A DNA stretch of 64,000 nucleotides from an uncultured Clostridium sp. GTDB lineage: Bacteria; Bacillota; Clostridia; Lachnospirales; Lachnospiraceae. The DNA lies in assembly GCA_902496665.1 (NCBI GenBank), contig CABVBU010000005.1, positions 52,671 through 116,670 of the forward strand, read 5' to 3'. The position numbers were made by a program, and so were the translations under genes. Each line of letters opens with the position of its first letter. Positions within the stretch are counted from its first letter, which is position 1. Shown one piece after another: positions 50,366 to 57,915 of the stretch. The notes under the pieces were generated by a model. The model worked only from the letters and a program-made list of their open reading frames with translations, did no database searches and was not told where the DNA came from.

Positions 50366-50394
50366 ATTATACATGACCCGGCACATGATTACAA
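50366..50394 (-). promoter_or_regulatory. Promoter of the MNT-HEPN operon
   Basis: TTGTAA and TATAAT on the minus strand with a 17-base spacer. The leader after it contains a CGGCAGCAGGAC motif (50341-50352) shared with other element leaders. Confidence 0.75.
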
Positions 50395-50422
50395 GGATTC
50401 CGTTTGGTGGATCGCATTTTTA

Positions 50423-50451
50423 TTGAACGTATGTTCTTTTTGTGGTATACT
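50423..50451 (+). promoter_or_regulatory. Promoter of the small toxin gene
   Basis: TTGAAC and TATACT with a 17-base spacer, giving a leader of about 75 bases before the 28-residue frame. Confidence 0.7.
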
Positions 50452-50534
50452 GGGTATGTATAATTGAACAGAAATGCAGGATGTGATTTTCCGATTATCA
50501 GATGCCCTCTAGTACAAAAGGAGGGTGATGCCCT

Positions 50535-50621
50535 ATGAACACAATGGAAGTTCTCACTTTATTGTTAGTAATTTTTTCGGCACTGTCGTACTTAGACGAT
50601 CATTTTGGTAAAAAGAAATAG
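50535..50621 (+). CDS. 28-residue membrane toxin of a putative type I system
   Basis: AAGGAGGGTGAT precedes an ATG opening a 28-residue frame: MNTMEVLTLLLVIFSALSYL and then a charged end (DDHFGKKK). One hydrophobic helix with a short basic tail is typical of Firmicutes type I toxins ('putative holin-like toxin', Fst/TxpA style). A promoter stands upstream. A convergent promoter and shared bidirectional terminator provide an antisense RNA over its 3' end, completing the layout of a type I toxin-antitoxin locus. Toxicity is inferred, not shown. Confidence 0.75.
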   Translation: MNTMEVLTLLLVIFSALSYLDDHFGKKK

Positions 50622-50711
50622 CATCCCATTCCGTCCAAAGTCTAGGATGCTATCTCTTTTATAGTTTTCTCAACTGATGGCAAATCGGATTTTGCATCCG
50701 ATTCACTTTCT
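50608..50711 (-). ncRNA. Putative antisense RNA antitoxin
   Basis: A minus-strand promoter (TTGATT at 50741-50746, 17 bases, TATAAT at 50718-50723) should start a transcript near 50711. It would run through an ATCGGAT/ATCCGAT stem-loop (50684-50702) and end at the terminator hairpin 50618-50653 with a TTTCTTTTT tail near 50608. The ~100-base RNA overlaps the 3' part of the toxin mRNA by about 50 bases, as in TxpA/RatA and Fst loci. Confidence 0.7.
50618..50660. terminator. Bidirectional terminator shared by toxin mRNA and antisense RNA
   Basis: ATAGCATCC (50618-50626) and GGATGCTAT (50645-50653), with CTCTTTT on the plus side and TTTCTTTTT on the minus side. Confidence 0.8.
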
Positions 50712-50873
50712 AAGTAGATTATACACTAGGGCGTTTGAGAAATCAAGCGTCCTTTTTATTTCCCTATTTGCAGAAAAAGCCATGACCATCCGGTCATGAC
50801 TTCCCCGCATCAATCAAACAATACTCTTAAGGTGGTATTACCTCTATATCAAGGGCGATTGCCCGTGATAAGC

Positions 50874-51131
50874 TTATTTACTCTCTGCCTTTTTTACCTG
50901 CTCCACGATCACATATTTAGAGCCGTTTTCTACTATGGCATCTTTATCTATAAATGCAAGCTCCATTCCAAGGAATGCCGCAATCTTCGCCAATTCATCC
51001 GGTGAGAACGTATTTCTCTGAACCTTATTACTAAAATTCTGTTTACTGATTCCAAGACACTCCGCCATTTCAAGCTGAGTCACTTTTTTCTCTTCGGAGA
51101 TGCCTTTGAATGTTTCCTTCAATGCCACCAT
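50874..51131 (-). CDS. XRE-family HTH protein
   Basis: An 85-residue single-domain regulator. The helix-turn-helix is VTQLEMAECLGISKQNFSNK at about residues 17-36, followed by FSPDELAKIAAFLGMEL and a short C-terminal strand. GAGG precedes the ATG. It is preceded by a hairpin with T-runs (51156-51197). Target unknown; it is a stand-alone unit between the toxin locus and the HNH gene. Confidence 0.85.
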   Translation of the reverse strand: MVALKETFKGISEEKKVTQLEMAECLGISKQNFSNKVQRNTFSPDELAKIAAFLGMELAFIDKDAIVENGSKYVIVEQVKKAESK

Positions 51132-51155
51132 CTTGTCCTCACTTTCGCCATCATT

Positions 51156-51197
51156 AAAAGGTGTAGCTACATTTTCATGTAGTCGACCACCTTTTTT
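51156..51197. terminator. Hairpin before the XRE gene
   Basis: AAAAGGTG and CACCTTTTTT outer arms with CTACAT/ATGTAG inner arms. It can terminate in either direction or act as an attenuator in the XRE leader. Another T-less hairpin (51235-51262) lies nearer the HNH gene end. Confidence 0.65.
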
Positions 51198-51270
51198 AGT
51201 GATAGTATACCAATTTTCTGTTTAAGATTCAACAGTACCGGAAGGATTTTTCCTTCCAGTACCATTTCCC

Positions 51271-51807
51271 TCAGATTCCCTTTACGGCCCACGCCGCAAT
51301 CATCCATCTCAACGACTTCCGGTTTCTCTTCCGAATCTGATACTCAAACGACTCCTTAACCCAGTCTGCATATTCTTCCGGCATCAACTTATCTTTTACG
51401 CGATTGCATATTTGACACGCACACTGCAAGTTTGCAATCTCATCCCTTCCGCCCATAGCGAGCGGAACCACATGATCTATTGTCATTTCCGGCAGCGGGA
51501 TCTTTCGTCCGCACAGCTCACATTTGCCTTCTGCTTTATCATATATGTATTTGCGTGTTTCTTTTCCGTAATTGCTACGATTTTTTACTACAATTACATC
51601 ATCTTTAAACACGTACTTCTTGCCGCTGTCCACATCTACGATACAATACGTTTTTCGCTTACCCGCTGTCATTACGTCCATGAATGTCCTAACTTCTTCC
51701 AGAGAAGCAAATTCCGTTGCTTTCTCTCTTTCATCGGAATTGTAATACTTCTTTCCATCTTCCTTAACTCTGATGTATGTATGATTTCTCGTGATAATAA
51801 ATCCCAT
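51271..51807 (-). CDS. HNH endonuclease
   Basis: A 178-residue protein. A helical N-terminal region of about 75 residues is followed by a zinc-stabilised HNH domain: CELCGRKI (about 93-100), TIDHVVPLAMGG with the catalytic His (about 109-120), NLQCACQICNRVK with the final Asn. A basic C-terminal helix follows. HNH enzymes of this size are common in phages and ICEs as packaging or homing nucleases. Which role applies here is unknown; no terminase is nearby. Confidence 0.88.
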   Translation of the reverse strand: MGFIITRNHTYIRVKEDGKKYYNSDEREKATEFASLEEVRTFMDVMTAGKRKTYCIVDVDSGKKYVFKDDVIVVKNRSNYGKETRKYIYDKAEGKCELCGRKIPLPEMTIDHVVPLAMGGRDEIANLQCACQICNRVKDKLMPEEYADWVKESFEYQIRKRNRKSLRWMIAAWAVKGI

Positions 51808-51830
51808 TTCCCTATCCCTCCCGTTTCGCT

Positions 51831-51992
51831 TTACTGCATGTAAACCATGTCGTAGATCTTCAGAATCGCTCTGCGGCTGTCCGCATAGTTCTTATTATTT
51901 CTGATGATTTCCCTAACATCTTTTCTGTTCAGCAGGCAAAAATCGCTTGCCAGAATCTCAAGTTCCCGTTTCTCTCCTCTTTTAACTCCCAT
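51831..51992 (-). CDS. 53-residue helical protein
   Basis: A small frame with GGAGG 8 bases before the ATG. The product is helical and basic (GVKRGEKRELEILASDFCLL, then SRRAILKIYDMVYMQ). It sits between the HNH gene and another phage-type gene with a 3-base gap on one side, so it belongs to the operon. Function unknown. Confidence 0.7.
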   Translation of the reverse strand: MGVKRGEKRELEILASDFCLLNRKDVREIIRNNKNYADSRRAILKIYDMVYMQ

Positions 51993-51995
51993 GGC

Positions 51996-52361
51996 CTATA
52001 CCTCCGTTTTCGTATCTATTCTGAAAAATTCTCGTTCGTACTGATCCAGGCGCAGATCTCCGTTGATGAAGTCCAGGAATGCATCTGCATCCGTTTCCCT
52101 CAGTTCTGCAAGCGTTCTGATTGCTATATCTTCCAAACGATTTCTATTGGTGTATTCCGCTTCTGTTTGCCTACGGTACTCATCTAAGGCTTCTTGCAAT
52201 GCTTCCGGCTCATAATACGGAATACACTGGAAATACCGCTTGTTCCAATCTGCCTTATCATCAAAACGATTTGCAACGATGTAATGGTGTTCGTCCTCAT
52301 TTTTGATATCCAAGAGAACGACTTTCCGTTTCTCATCATGCAGCAGAACCATAAAATTCAT
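51996..52361 (-). CDS. Hypothetical element protein
   Basis: A 121-residue protein with a beta-rich start (MVLLHDEKRKVVLLDIKNED) and a helical end with conserved-looking aromatic residues (YYEPEALQEALDEYRRQ). It is part of a tightly packed leftward run of small genes (51,831-54,580) and 3 bases from the next small gene. I do not recognise a family. Confidence 0.7.
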   Translation of the reverse strand: MNFMVLLHDEKRKVVLLDIKNEDEHHYIVANRFDDKADWNKRYFQCIPYYEPEALQEALDEYRRQTEAEYTNRNRLEDIAIRTLAELRETDADAFLDFINGDLRLDQYEREFFRIDTKTEV

Positions 52362-52366
52362 TTCGC

Positions 52367-52576
52367 TTATTCCTCCGTTATCATTCCTTTGATGGTTCCG
52401 ACATTTTCAATCAGCATATTTATGATCTGCGACAGCATGTGCATGTATGCCGTCATATTTTCGCTTGTGATGCTGTCCGGCTCTGCGTCTGCTACCAGTA
52501 CCGCAACATATAAGCCTTTTAATGTCTCCTCGATCTCATCCAGAATGTCGTATACCTCTGCTGTTGGTTTTTTCAT
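52367..52576 (-). CDS. Small helical element protein
   Basis: A 69-residue acidic, helical protein (VYDILDEIEETLKGLYVAVL, then MLSQIINMLIENVGTIKG). It is spaced 5 bases from the next gene in the packed run. Function unknown. Confidence 0.65.
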   Translation of the reverse strand: MKKPTAEVYDILDEIEETLKGLYVAVLVADAEPDSITSENMTAYMHMLSQIINMLIENVGTIKGMITEE

Positions 52577-52597
52577 TTTTGTTTCCCTCTCTTTCGC

Positions 52598-52969
52598 TTA
52601 GTATTCCATCCAACAGATAACAGGATATCCCATTGGTTTCTTTCTGCTGAATACATACCGGAGATTTACATTGAGATTTACAAGATCATCTGCCTTGAGC
52701 GATGTCAAATTTCCATCTATATCCGCTTCACCTGCGATAATAAGATTCCCTACCAACATAGGCTGAAGCTTTCCATCAAGGGCTGATACAATCGGCTCAT
52801 TCGTGAAAAGTCCTTCATCATCACAGATAATTTCATACCGCTTTTTACCTATTTTTCTGTTTACAATGTCCACGGTCGTACATCCAATCAATCTGTAATA
52901 GTCCTGCAAACCGGACACATTCACAATTTTTACAGTGCTTCTCTGCACATCAACTAATAATCCTGTCAT
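52598..52969 (-). CDS. DUF3846-like protein
   Basis: A 123-residue protein starting at the ATG at 52969, with AAGGAAGG about 7 bases upstream. The TVKIVNVSGLQDYYRLIGCT and IICDDEGLF segments followed by VGNLIIAGEAD fit the DUF3846 pattern often seen in Firmicutes and actinobacterial mobile elements next to ArdA/ArdC. Function unknown. Confidence 0.65.
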   Translation of the reverse strand: MTGLLVDVQRSTVKIVNVSGLQDYYRLIGCTTVDIVNRKIGKKRYEIICDDEGLFTNEPIVSALDGKLQPMLVGNLIIAGEADIDGNLTSLKADDLVNLNVNLRYVFSRKKPMGYPVICWMEY

Positions 52970-53042
52970 ATTCCTGTACCTTCCTTTATTATTGGTAACG
53001 GTTACCACCTTCCCATTTGGGGAAGATGGCAGCCTTGTATTG

Positions 53043-53195
53043 TTACTGATTCTTCTTTAAAAGCTTTTCGTCATCGAACCATTTGGTTCCTGCTCCCGTG
53101 TAGTGTATCGGCGGCTGTGTGATAATACTGTGACCTACCTGCACCACCTCATGATTTTTTGTAACTACTGCGAACTGTACTGTCTGCTTGTCCAT
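53043..53195 (-). CDS. 50-residue small protein
   Basis: A short frame with GGAGGAG 6 bases before the ATG. The product is MDKQTVQFAVVTKNHEVVQV and a C-terminal GAGTKWFDDEKLLKKNQ. It lies in the packed leftward run between two accepted genes, filling what would otherwise be a gap. Function unknown. Confidence 0.7.
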   Translation of the reverse strand: MDKQTVQFAVVTKNHEVVQVGHSIITQPPIHYTGAGTKWFDDEKLLKKNQ

Positions 53196-53209
53196 GACTT
53201 ATCTCCTCC

Positions 53210-53545
53210 TCAACCTGTAATAGATCTAATGACGTTTAACCTGTCCAGTGCATCCCGCTTCTCCTGCCGTACCGTGTTGAGCAACTGGCACAAATGCGCT
53301 TCTCGATCACTTGCCCACTTGTCAAGATCGTTATAGGACTGCTGTAACTTTATAAGTTCCTGTTGTAAAGCATAGATCTTTTTCACACGTTCCCGGCTCA
53401 GTCTTTGGATTCCGCCATCTCTCAGCCACTTGCGGCAAAAGGCGTCTTTATCACCGGGGAAATTGTAGTATTCCTGTTCAATTGCGTCGTACTCCTCGCA
53501 TGTAGGTTCAAACTTTGTACGTTTGATAAATTCTGACATCATCAT
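53210..53545 (-). CDS. Hypothetical coiled-coil element protein
   Basis: A 111-residue protein (or 109 from the third Met). CEEYDAIEQEYYNFPGDKDAFC and a following KKW/RKWL-like segment recur in small proteins of Tn916-like elements. A long coiled-coil (IYALQQELIKLQQSYNDLDK) follows. It is contiguous with the 28-residue gene upstream (stop TAA directly followed by ATG). Confidence 0.7.
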   Translation of the reverse strand: MMMSEFIKRTKFEPTCEEYDAIEQEYYNFPGDKDAFCRKWLRDGGIQRLSRERVKKIYALQQELIKLQQSYNDLDKWASDREAHLCQLLNTVRQEKRDALDRLNVIRSITG

Positions 53546-53632
53546 TTAGAAATTCCCCCTCAATACTTCCTGTAACATTCTGATCCCGTATCCGCCTACC
53601 ATAAGACAAGCGCAAGCAATAATCTGATCCAT
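53546..53632 (-). CDS. 28-residue membrane microprotein
   Basis: AGGAGG stands 3-4 bases before an ATG opening MDQIIACACLMVGGYGIRML and eight further residues. It has one short hydrophobic segment with two Cys. It ends exactly one base before the next start. The packed context and good ribosome-binding site favour a real gene; role unknown. Confidence 0.6.
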   Translation of the reverse strand: MDQIIACACLMVGGYGIRMLQEVLRGNF

Positions 53633-53676
53633 GGTTTCCTCCTGTTGCCCTCGTAACCTCCGGGGCGGGTGCTGGG

Positions 53677-53991
53677 TTATAACTGAAACGCTAATGCCGC
53701 ATCTTTTTCTGATGCTCCCTGTGCTATACAGGTGTTGTATCGGATTAGTTGACGTTCTTCTTTGATTTCGCGAATGCGCTTCAAGGTCTGCCAGCTGACT
53801 AATGCACCAACACAATAAGCTTCTTCCATGAGATGTTCTATCTCTTCCAGACGGTCATACAATGCATTCCATTGATCTTCCGTGTAGGTATGTGCAGATG
53901 CTTCGTTCATATTGATTTCTTGACATTTAAGCTTGTCATACATGGAAAGCAGGTTGAAATGCTCGCTTGCACTTACTCTATATTTCTTCAT
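53677..53991 (-). CDS. Hypothetical helical element protein
   Basis: A 104-residue protein with GGAG upstream. It is mostly helical (QWNALYDRLEEIEHLMEEAY, WQTLKRIREIKEERQLI). It is one of the small genes of the run reading leftward from the operator array at 54,765. I do not recognise a family. Confidence 0.65.
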   Translation of the reverse strand: MKKYRVSASEHFNLLSMYDKLKCQEINMNEASAHTYTEDQWNALYDRLEEIEHLMEEAYCVGALVSWQTLKRIREIKEERQLIRYNTCIAQGASEKDAALAFQL

Positions 53992-54005
53992 CGTGTGCGC
54001 TCCTT

Positions 54006-54239
54006 TCAGTTCAAGCCAACTTTAGAAATGACAATTCCTGCATCTTTGGTCATAGGTGGTAATGGCTGATCGTATGTAAGCATTCTGTAAATTCCCATAA
54101 GTTCAACCCATGTCTGCAAGCTGATATTCTCAAGTCCGGGAATGTCCTTTCCTGCTATTCCTTTAATGCAAAGCTGTTGAAGTGCGGAAAGTGCGGAACT
54201 CCTGCGGTGTTTTCTAATGGCTTCTGCGATCTTCTTCAC
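54006..54239 (-). CDS. Hypothetical small protein
   Basis: A 77-residue protein with a basic helical N-terminus (KKIAEAIRKHRRSSALSALQ) and a C-terminal beta-like segment (KDAGIVISKVGLN). GGAG precedes the ATG. Function unknown. Confidence 0.65.
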   Translation of the reverse strand: MKKIAEAIRKHRRSSALSALQQLCIKGIAGKDIPGLENISLQTWVELMGIYRMLTYDQPLPPMTKDAGIVISKVGLN

Positions 54240-54301
54240 GTCGTTCTCTCCTCTTCTATGTGGTGCGGTTCGGGGATTTCTCCCCGTTCCGCTGTGTATT
54301 C

Positions 54302-54580
54302 TTATTTAACGTATAATCTACGATACTGGCTGATTCTCTGGTACTCTGCAAGGCTTCCCAGATCTTCCTCAAGCCGTTTGCTGTCCAGTGTCCGGCGTTC
54401 GCAAGTGCTGACCTTTACGGTAAAATCTTTTCCTGTCTCACTGAGTTTTTCGTTGATGTCCAGATATCCGATGATTTCACGTTCAAGGGCTTTCACCTGC
54501 TCGGTGACCTCATCTAATAAAGTTTTCATGTTGCGATAATCGGCAACGGTTCTTTCTAATTCGTTCATAGTTCTACACAT
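54302..54580 (-). CDS. Hypothetical protein, first gene of the leftward operon
   Basis: A 92-residue protein; the ATG at 54580 has AGGAGG 8 bases upstream and is preferred over an earlier ATG. A coiled-coil N-terminal half (NELERTVADYRNMKTLLDEV) is followed by a small beta-rich part. Phage/ICE proteins of this shape are common, but I cannot name the family. Its promoter must lie in the shared intergenic region with ardC that carries five operator-like palindromes. Confidence 0.65.
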   Translation of the reverse strand: MCRTMNELERTVADYRNMKTLLDEVTEQVKALEREIIGYLDINEKLSETGKDFTVKVSTCERRTLDSKRLEEDLGSLAEYQRISQYRRLYVK

Positions 54581-54764
54581 ATTGAATACCTCCTGTATGA
54601 TTGTTTGATTGATGTTATGTGGTTGATTGGAAGAACGCCGCTTCATTCATCTTCCTGTCTATTGTAGTTATGCTGTGTGTCAACCACTCACAGGTATATG
54701 GAATTGAAGTTCTGAGGTTTTCGACCTCGTCGGCGTTGCTCTGTATCAACCTTGTGGCTTAATT

Positions 54765-54927
54765 GTACACGTTTATGTGTACTTAGTCTATTCGTAGAAT
54801 ACACAATTATACACGTTTTAGTGTACTATGTTTTTGTATAATTTGTACACGTATTAGTGAACTTGTATATTTTTAGTACATTTTATTGTGTACTTTTTAC
54901 ATTGCGCGAGTACACGTTATCGTGTAT
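54765..54927. promoter_or_regulatory. Five-site operator array between divergent operons
   Basis: Five copies of an 18-base inverted repeat of consensus GTACACGTTATAGTGTAC at 54765-54782, 54809-54826, 54845-54862, 54876-54893 and 54910-54927 (steps 44, 36, 31, 34). They lie between the leftward small-gene operon and rightward ardC. This is an arrangement expected of a genetic switch controlled by one repressor. Confidence 0.85.
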
Positions 54928-54974
54928 TATTAAGGTGTCAATCAAATAAAGATTCTTTTGAGGAGGTATTCAGA

Positions 54975-55847
54975 ATGAGTAAGAACGTATATGAAATGGT
55001 AACAGATAGGATCATAGCAGAACTGGAAAAAGGATTGATTCCATGGGAGAAACCGTGGAGCGGCGCTTCCGGTGGAGCATTCAATAGAATAAGTAAGAAA
55101 CCTTATTCTTTACTGAATCAGATCTTATTAGGAAAAGACGGCGAGTGGATGACATTTAAACAGGTACAGGATCTTGGCGGACACGTCAAAAAAGGTGAGA
55201 AAGCAAGCTTTGTAGTGTTCTGGAAGATTCAGATCAGACAGGAAGAAAACGAGAACGGGGAACTGGAAGAAAGACATATCCCATTATTAAGATATTACAA
55301 TGTATTTCACATCAGCCAGACTGAAGGAATAGAACCTTTACACAAAGAAGATTTGAAGGAAGTTGAACCGATAGAAGCGGCTGAGAAGGTGTTACACGAT
55401 TACATCAGCAGAGAAGGAATAACGCTTGAATCTTCAATCAGTAATGAAGCTTATTATTCCCCGATGCGTGACCTTATCCATCTTCCGGTGATCGGACAAT
55501 TTCAGAGAATTGAAGAATATTACAGTACCGCTTATCATGAATCAGTTCACAGCACAATGAAGAAATCCAGATGTAACCGTGAGCAGGAGCGAAAAGGAAA
55601 GTTAGTTGCATTCGGTTCTGAGGAGTACAGCAAGGAAGAGTTGTGTGCAGAATTAGGAAGTGCTTCGATCATGAACAGACTTGGACTTGAAACAGTTCAC
55701 AGCTTCCGCAACTCTGCCGCATATATCCAAAGTTGGATTAAGGCATTAAAAAATGATCCGAAGATGATTGTAAGTGCAGGAAGTAAGGCAGAAAAAGCCG
55801 TGAAATATATCTTCGGTGAAACTGATCCGGAAGCGGACGCAGAATAA
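54975..55847 (+). CDS. ardC: ArdC-like antirestriction protein
   Basis: A 290-residue protein; the ATG at 54975 has GAGGAGG 9 bases upstream. The N-terminal ssDNA-binding ArdC domain shows IIAELEKGLIPWEKPW (about 13-28), GGAFNRISKKPYSLLNQILL, GEWMTFKQV, GGHVKKGEKASFVVFWK and LRYYNVFHISQTEG. The zincin-like C-terminal domain has YHESVHSTMKK (HExxH) and a later Glu in SKEELCAELGSA. ArdC proteins protect incoming single-stranded element DNA during conjugative transfer, an ICE-type function. Confidence 0.92.
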   Translation: MSKNVYEMVTDRIIAELEKGLIPWEKPWSGASGGAFNRISKKPYSLLNQILLGKDGEWMTFKQVQDLGGHVKKGEKASFVVFWKIQIRQEENENGELEERHIPLLRYYNVFHISQTEGIEPLHKEDLKEVEPIEAAEKVLHDYISREGITLESSISNEAYYSPMRDLIHLPVIGQFQRIEEYYSTAYHESVHSTMKKSRCNREQERKGKLVAFGSEEYSKEELCAELGSASIMNRLGLETVHSFRNSAAYIQSWIKALKNDPKMIVSAGSKAEKAVKYIFGETDPEADAE

Positions 55848-55876
55848 GAACAGAAAATAGAACAGCGTAAAAAATT

Positions 55877-55915
55877 AGGACTAGGGGCAAAACTCCTAGT
55901 CCTTTTTTATGGTCT
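55877..55915 (+). terminator. Terminator of ardC
   Basis: AGGACTAGG (55877-55885) pairs with CCTAGTCCT (55895-55903), followed by TTTTTTATGG. Confidence 0.9.
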
Positions 55916-56294
55916 GGTGCTGAAATTGATATGATATGTCTGTGTGGTTCTGGTGATATGTTGGTGCTATGTCGTGAATGACTCCGGGTAGTTTGAACTT
56001 GAAGAAATACCCTTATTTCTTATATAGGTATAAGGTGGTTCATCCACATACTAGATCAAAATCCCCCGGGTAGCAAAAACCATTTAGTCGAATGTTATTT
56101 TCTACCGGGGTATAAGGTGATTCATCCACATACCAACTAAAAAATTTACGCTCCGATCCGGAAATCACCTGCGGTACGCTGCCATGGAACTCATCAGAGA
56201 ACAGCTCCGCCCACCGGGGGAGGGGGTACAGTAAACCTCACCGATCTAAGTACCTAACCGCAGCGGGTATAGGGGCAAAATACGCCGGAAAATT
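55916..56294. other. Non-coding region with direct and inverted repeats, candidate transfer or replication origin
   Basis: No gene seen. A 25-base direct repeat with one mismatch occurs at 56027-56051 and 56109-56133. An inverted CCCCGGGTAG/CTACCGGGG pair (about 56064-56073 and 56102-56110) lies between them. GC-rich blocks (GGGGGAGGGGGTAC) follow. The pattern resembles a nick or initiator region, but no relaxase gene is in the window. Confidence 0.45.
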
Positions 56295-56528
56295 TCAGTC
56301 CTTCATGATAATGAATCCTAAAACCGCCAGAAAGAATATCACGAATAAGAGTGCTCCTCCGGCCTCCGCAAGCGCATACAGAACGCCCATACCAATAATG
56401 AAGCCGATCAGTGCAGTAAGACATCCGCCACCTCCGCCGCCACGATAACCGTAACGACGTTCATCACAATCACAGCCGCCGGGACCTGTGCAATCGGAAT
56501 AATGGTGTCCGCTATTATCGTATGACAT
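56295..56528 (-). CDS. Small Gly-rich membrane protein
   Basis: A 77-residue protein; the ATG at 56528 has AGAGGA upstream. A hydrophilic start with CDCDERRYGYRGGGGGG is followed by two hydrophobic helices (LTALIGFIIGMGVLYAL and LLFVIFFLAVLGFIIM). It is 16 bases beyond the zinc-ribbon gene end. Function unknown. Confidence 0.65.
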   Translation of the reverse strand: MSYDNSGHHYSDCTGPGGCDCDERRYGYRGGGGGGCLTALIGFIIGMGVLYALAEAGGALLFVIFFLAVLGFIIMKD

Positions 56529-56544
56529 TGGATCAGTTCCTCTC

Positions 56545-57582
56545 TTATCTCCTGTAAATCGCATTTATGCCATATTGCGTATATTCGCCAATTCTATAAT
56601 TTTCAACGAACTCTCGATCTGTCTCCCATTTAGAAATTGCAATTTCCATGTTACTACGTCCAGCACGCTGACTTATAAAGAAATCCAAATAGCTGATTAT
56701 TTCACTTTTGGAAAGAATTTTGTTATCAATTAAAACCGCTAAAATCTGTTGTCTCGTCCGTTGGAATAGTCCTTCTGTTTGAGAAACGTTATAACCATAT
56801 TGCATCAATATTGACTCTTGCGCCAGCTGCATTCCATTAAAAAGTCCACTTTTTAAATATGTTTTTTCATCACTGATTCGACACAGAATTATACCTTTTC
56901 GTTTTAACTCTTGATATGTACTGTCCATAATAAAATACACATCGCATTGTTTACAATAGCCTGCCGGAATCTTGATTTTTGTTTCTTTTCCAGAGTTTTC
57001 AATAACCGTAACTGCTGCATCAATATTTGAAATTTTATGATGTGAATGTGTGCATTTAAACACATTACTTCTAACAACAAAATCTCGTAAATCGATCTTA
57101 GGAATATTTTTGAATTTGTCCGGGCTTTCTACTTCTTCATGTTTAGGTATTGGTGGACTATATTTCTTCTTTTTTACGCCTTTAAAATGTGAGCAACGAA
57201 CAGAATTAACATTGCATTTATCATCACGTGATAAACACATACCATGTTTATAATATTTGCATGAAGCGTCCACTTGACGAACTTTAATTTTTCCACTACT
57301 CTGGTCATTTAACGATTTATCTTCGATTGTAGGCCTCGGTAAACTCTTTTCTACTCCACGCATGGAACGCGGTTTTCCATTCGCTTTACACCTCATTCGG
57401 ACCATCGGATATTTAAATTTTATATGGTATTTGTCTAATAATTTTTTTATTGAACTATAATCAGCACGCCAAACAAAACAGACTTGACAACTAGGACATA
57501 CATATTCTTGAAATTTCTCATTTGGGAAAATTATATTTACCTGTTTCATTGGTCTTCTACATGAAGGACAACCTAAACTCAC
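56545..57582 (-). CDS. Cys-rich zinc-binding protein of unknown function
   Basis: 345 residues from the GTG at 57582 (GGGGG 6-8 bases upstream; a GTG at 57591 overlaps that site and is less likely). It has at least three CxxC-type pairs: CPSCRRPM, CPSCQVCF and YCKQCDVYF, plus CKYYKHGMCLSRDDKC and a CTHSHHK motif, suggesting several zinc ribbons. The C-terminal ~90 residues are helical (RTRQQILAVLIDNKILSKSE). I do not recognise a family; nucleic-acid binding is likely but inferred. Confidence 0.7.
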   Translation of the reverse strand: MSLGCPSCRRPMKQVNIIFPNEKFQEYVCPSCQVCFVWRADYSSIKKLLDKYHIKFKYPMVRMRCKANGKPRSMRGVEKSLPRPTIEDKSLNDQSSGKIKVRQVDASCKYYKHGMCLSRDDKCNVNSVRCSHFKGVKKKKYSPPIPKHEEVESPDKFKNIPKIDLRDFVVRSNVFKCTHSHHKISNIDAAVTVIENSGKETKIKIPAGYCKQCDVYFIMDSTYQELKRKGIILCRISDEKTYLKSGLFNGMQLAQESILMQYGYNVSQTEGLFQRTRQQILAVLIDNKILSKSEIISYLDFFISQRAGRSNMEIAISKWETDREFVENYRIGEYTQYGINAIYRR

Positions 57583-57854
57583 AAACTTCACCCCCGTCTA
57601 TTATACCACATCCGCCCCAGTATTACATCCATTTCTCCGTATCTGACAAGCGGAAATCCACTCACCAAACCGAATGAAACTATTATTTCAGATTTCTACA
57701 AATCCACATCGCAGAACACCTGTTCTAAGGCTCTGTGCGCCATTGTAGAACGTTTTTAGTATTCCGATGTAAACTTCTTCATTGAAAGTGATTAAACCGT
57801 GCAAAATCGAATATAGAACGTCAGTTCGATTGTCGGCAGACGGCAGCAGATGTG

Positions 57855-57890
57855 AAAAAAGGGCAAAGCCGGATTGACTCTGCCCTCTTG
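57855..57890 (-). terminator. Terminator of the secreted-protein operon
   Basis: AGGGCA and TGCCCT arms; on the minus strand it is followed by TTTTTTC. The remaining gap 57,592-57,854 shows only an AGAACA/TGTTCT pair near 57,713-57,726 and no gene. Confidence 0.8.
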
Positions 57891-57915
57891 TTACGTATGA
57901 TTAAACGAATTGATT

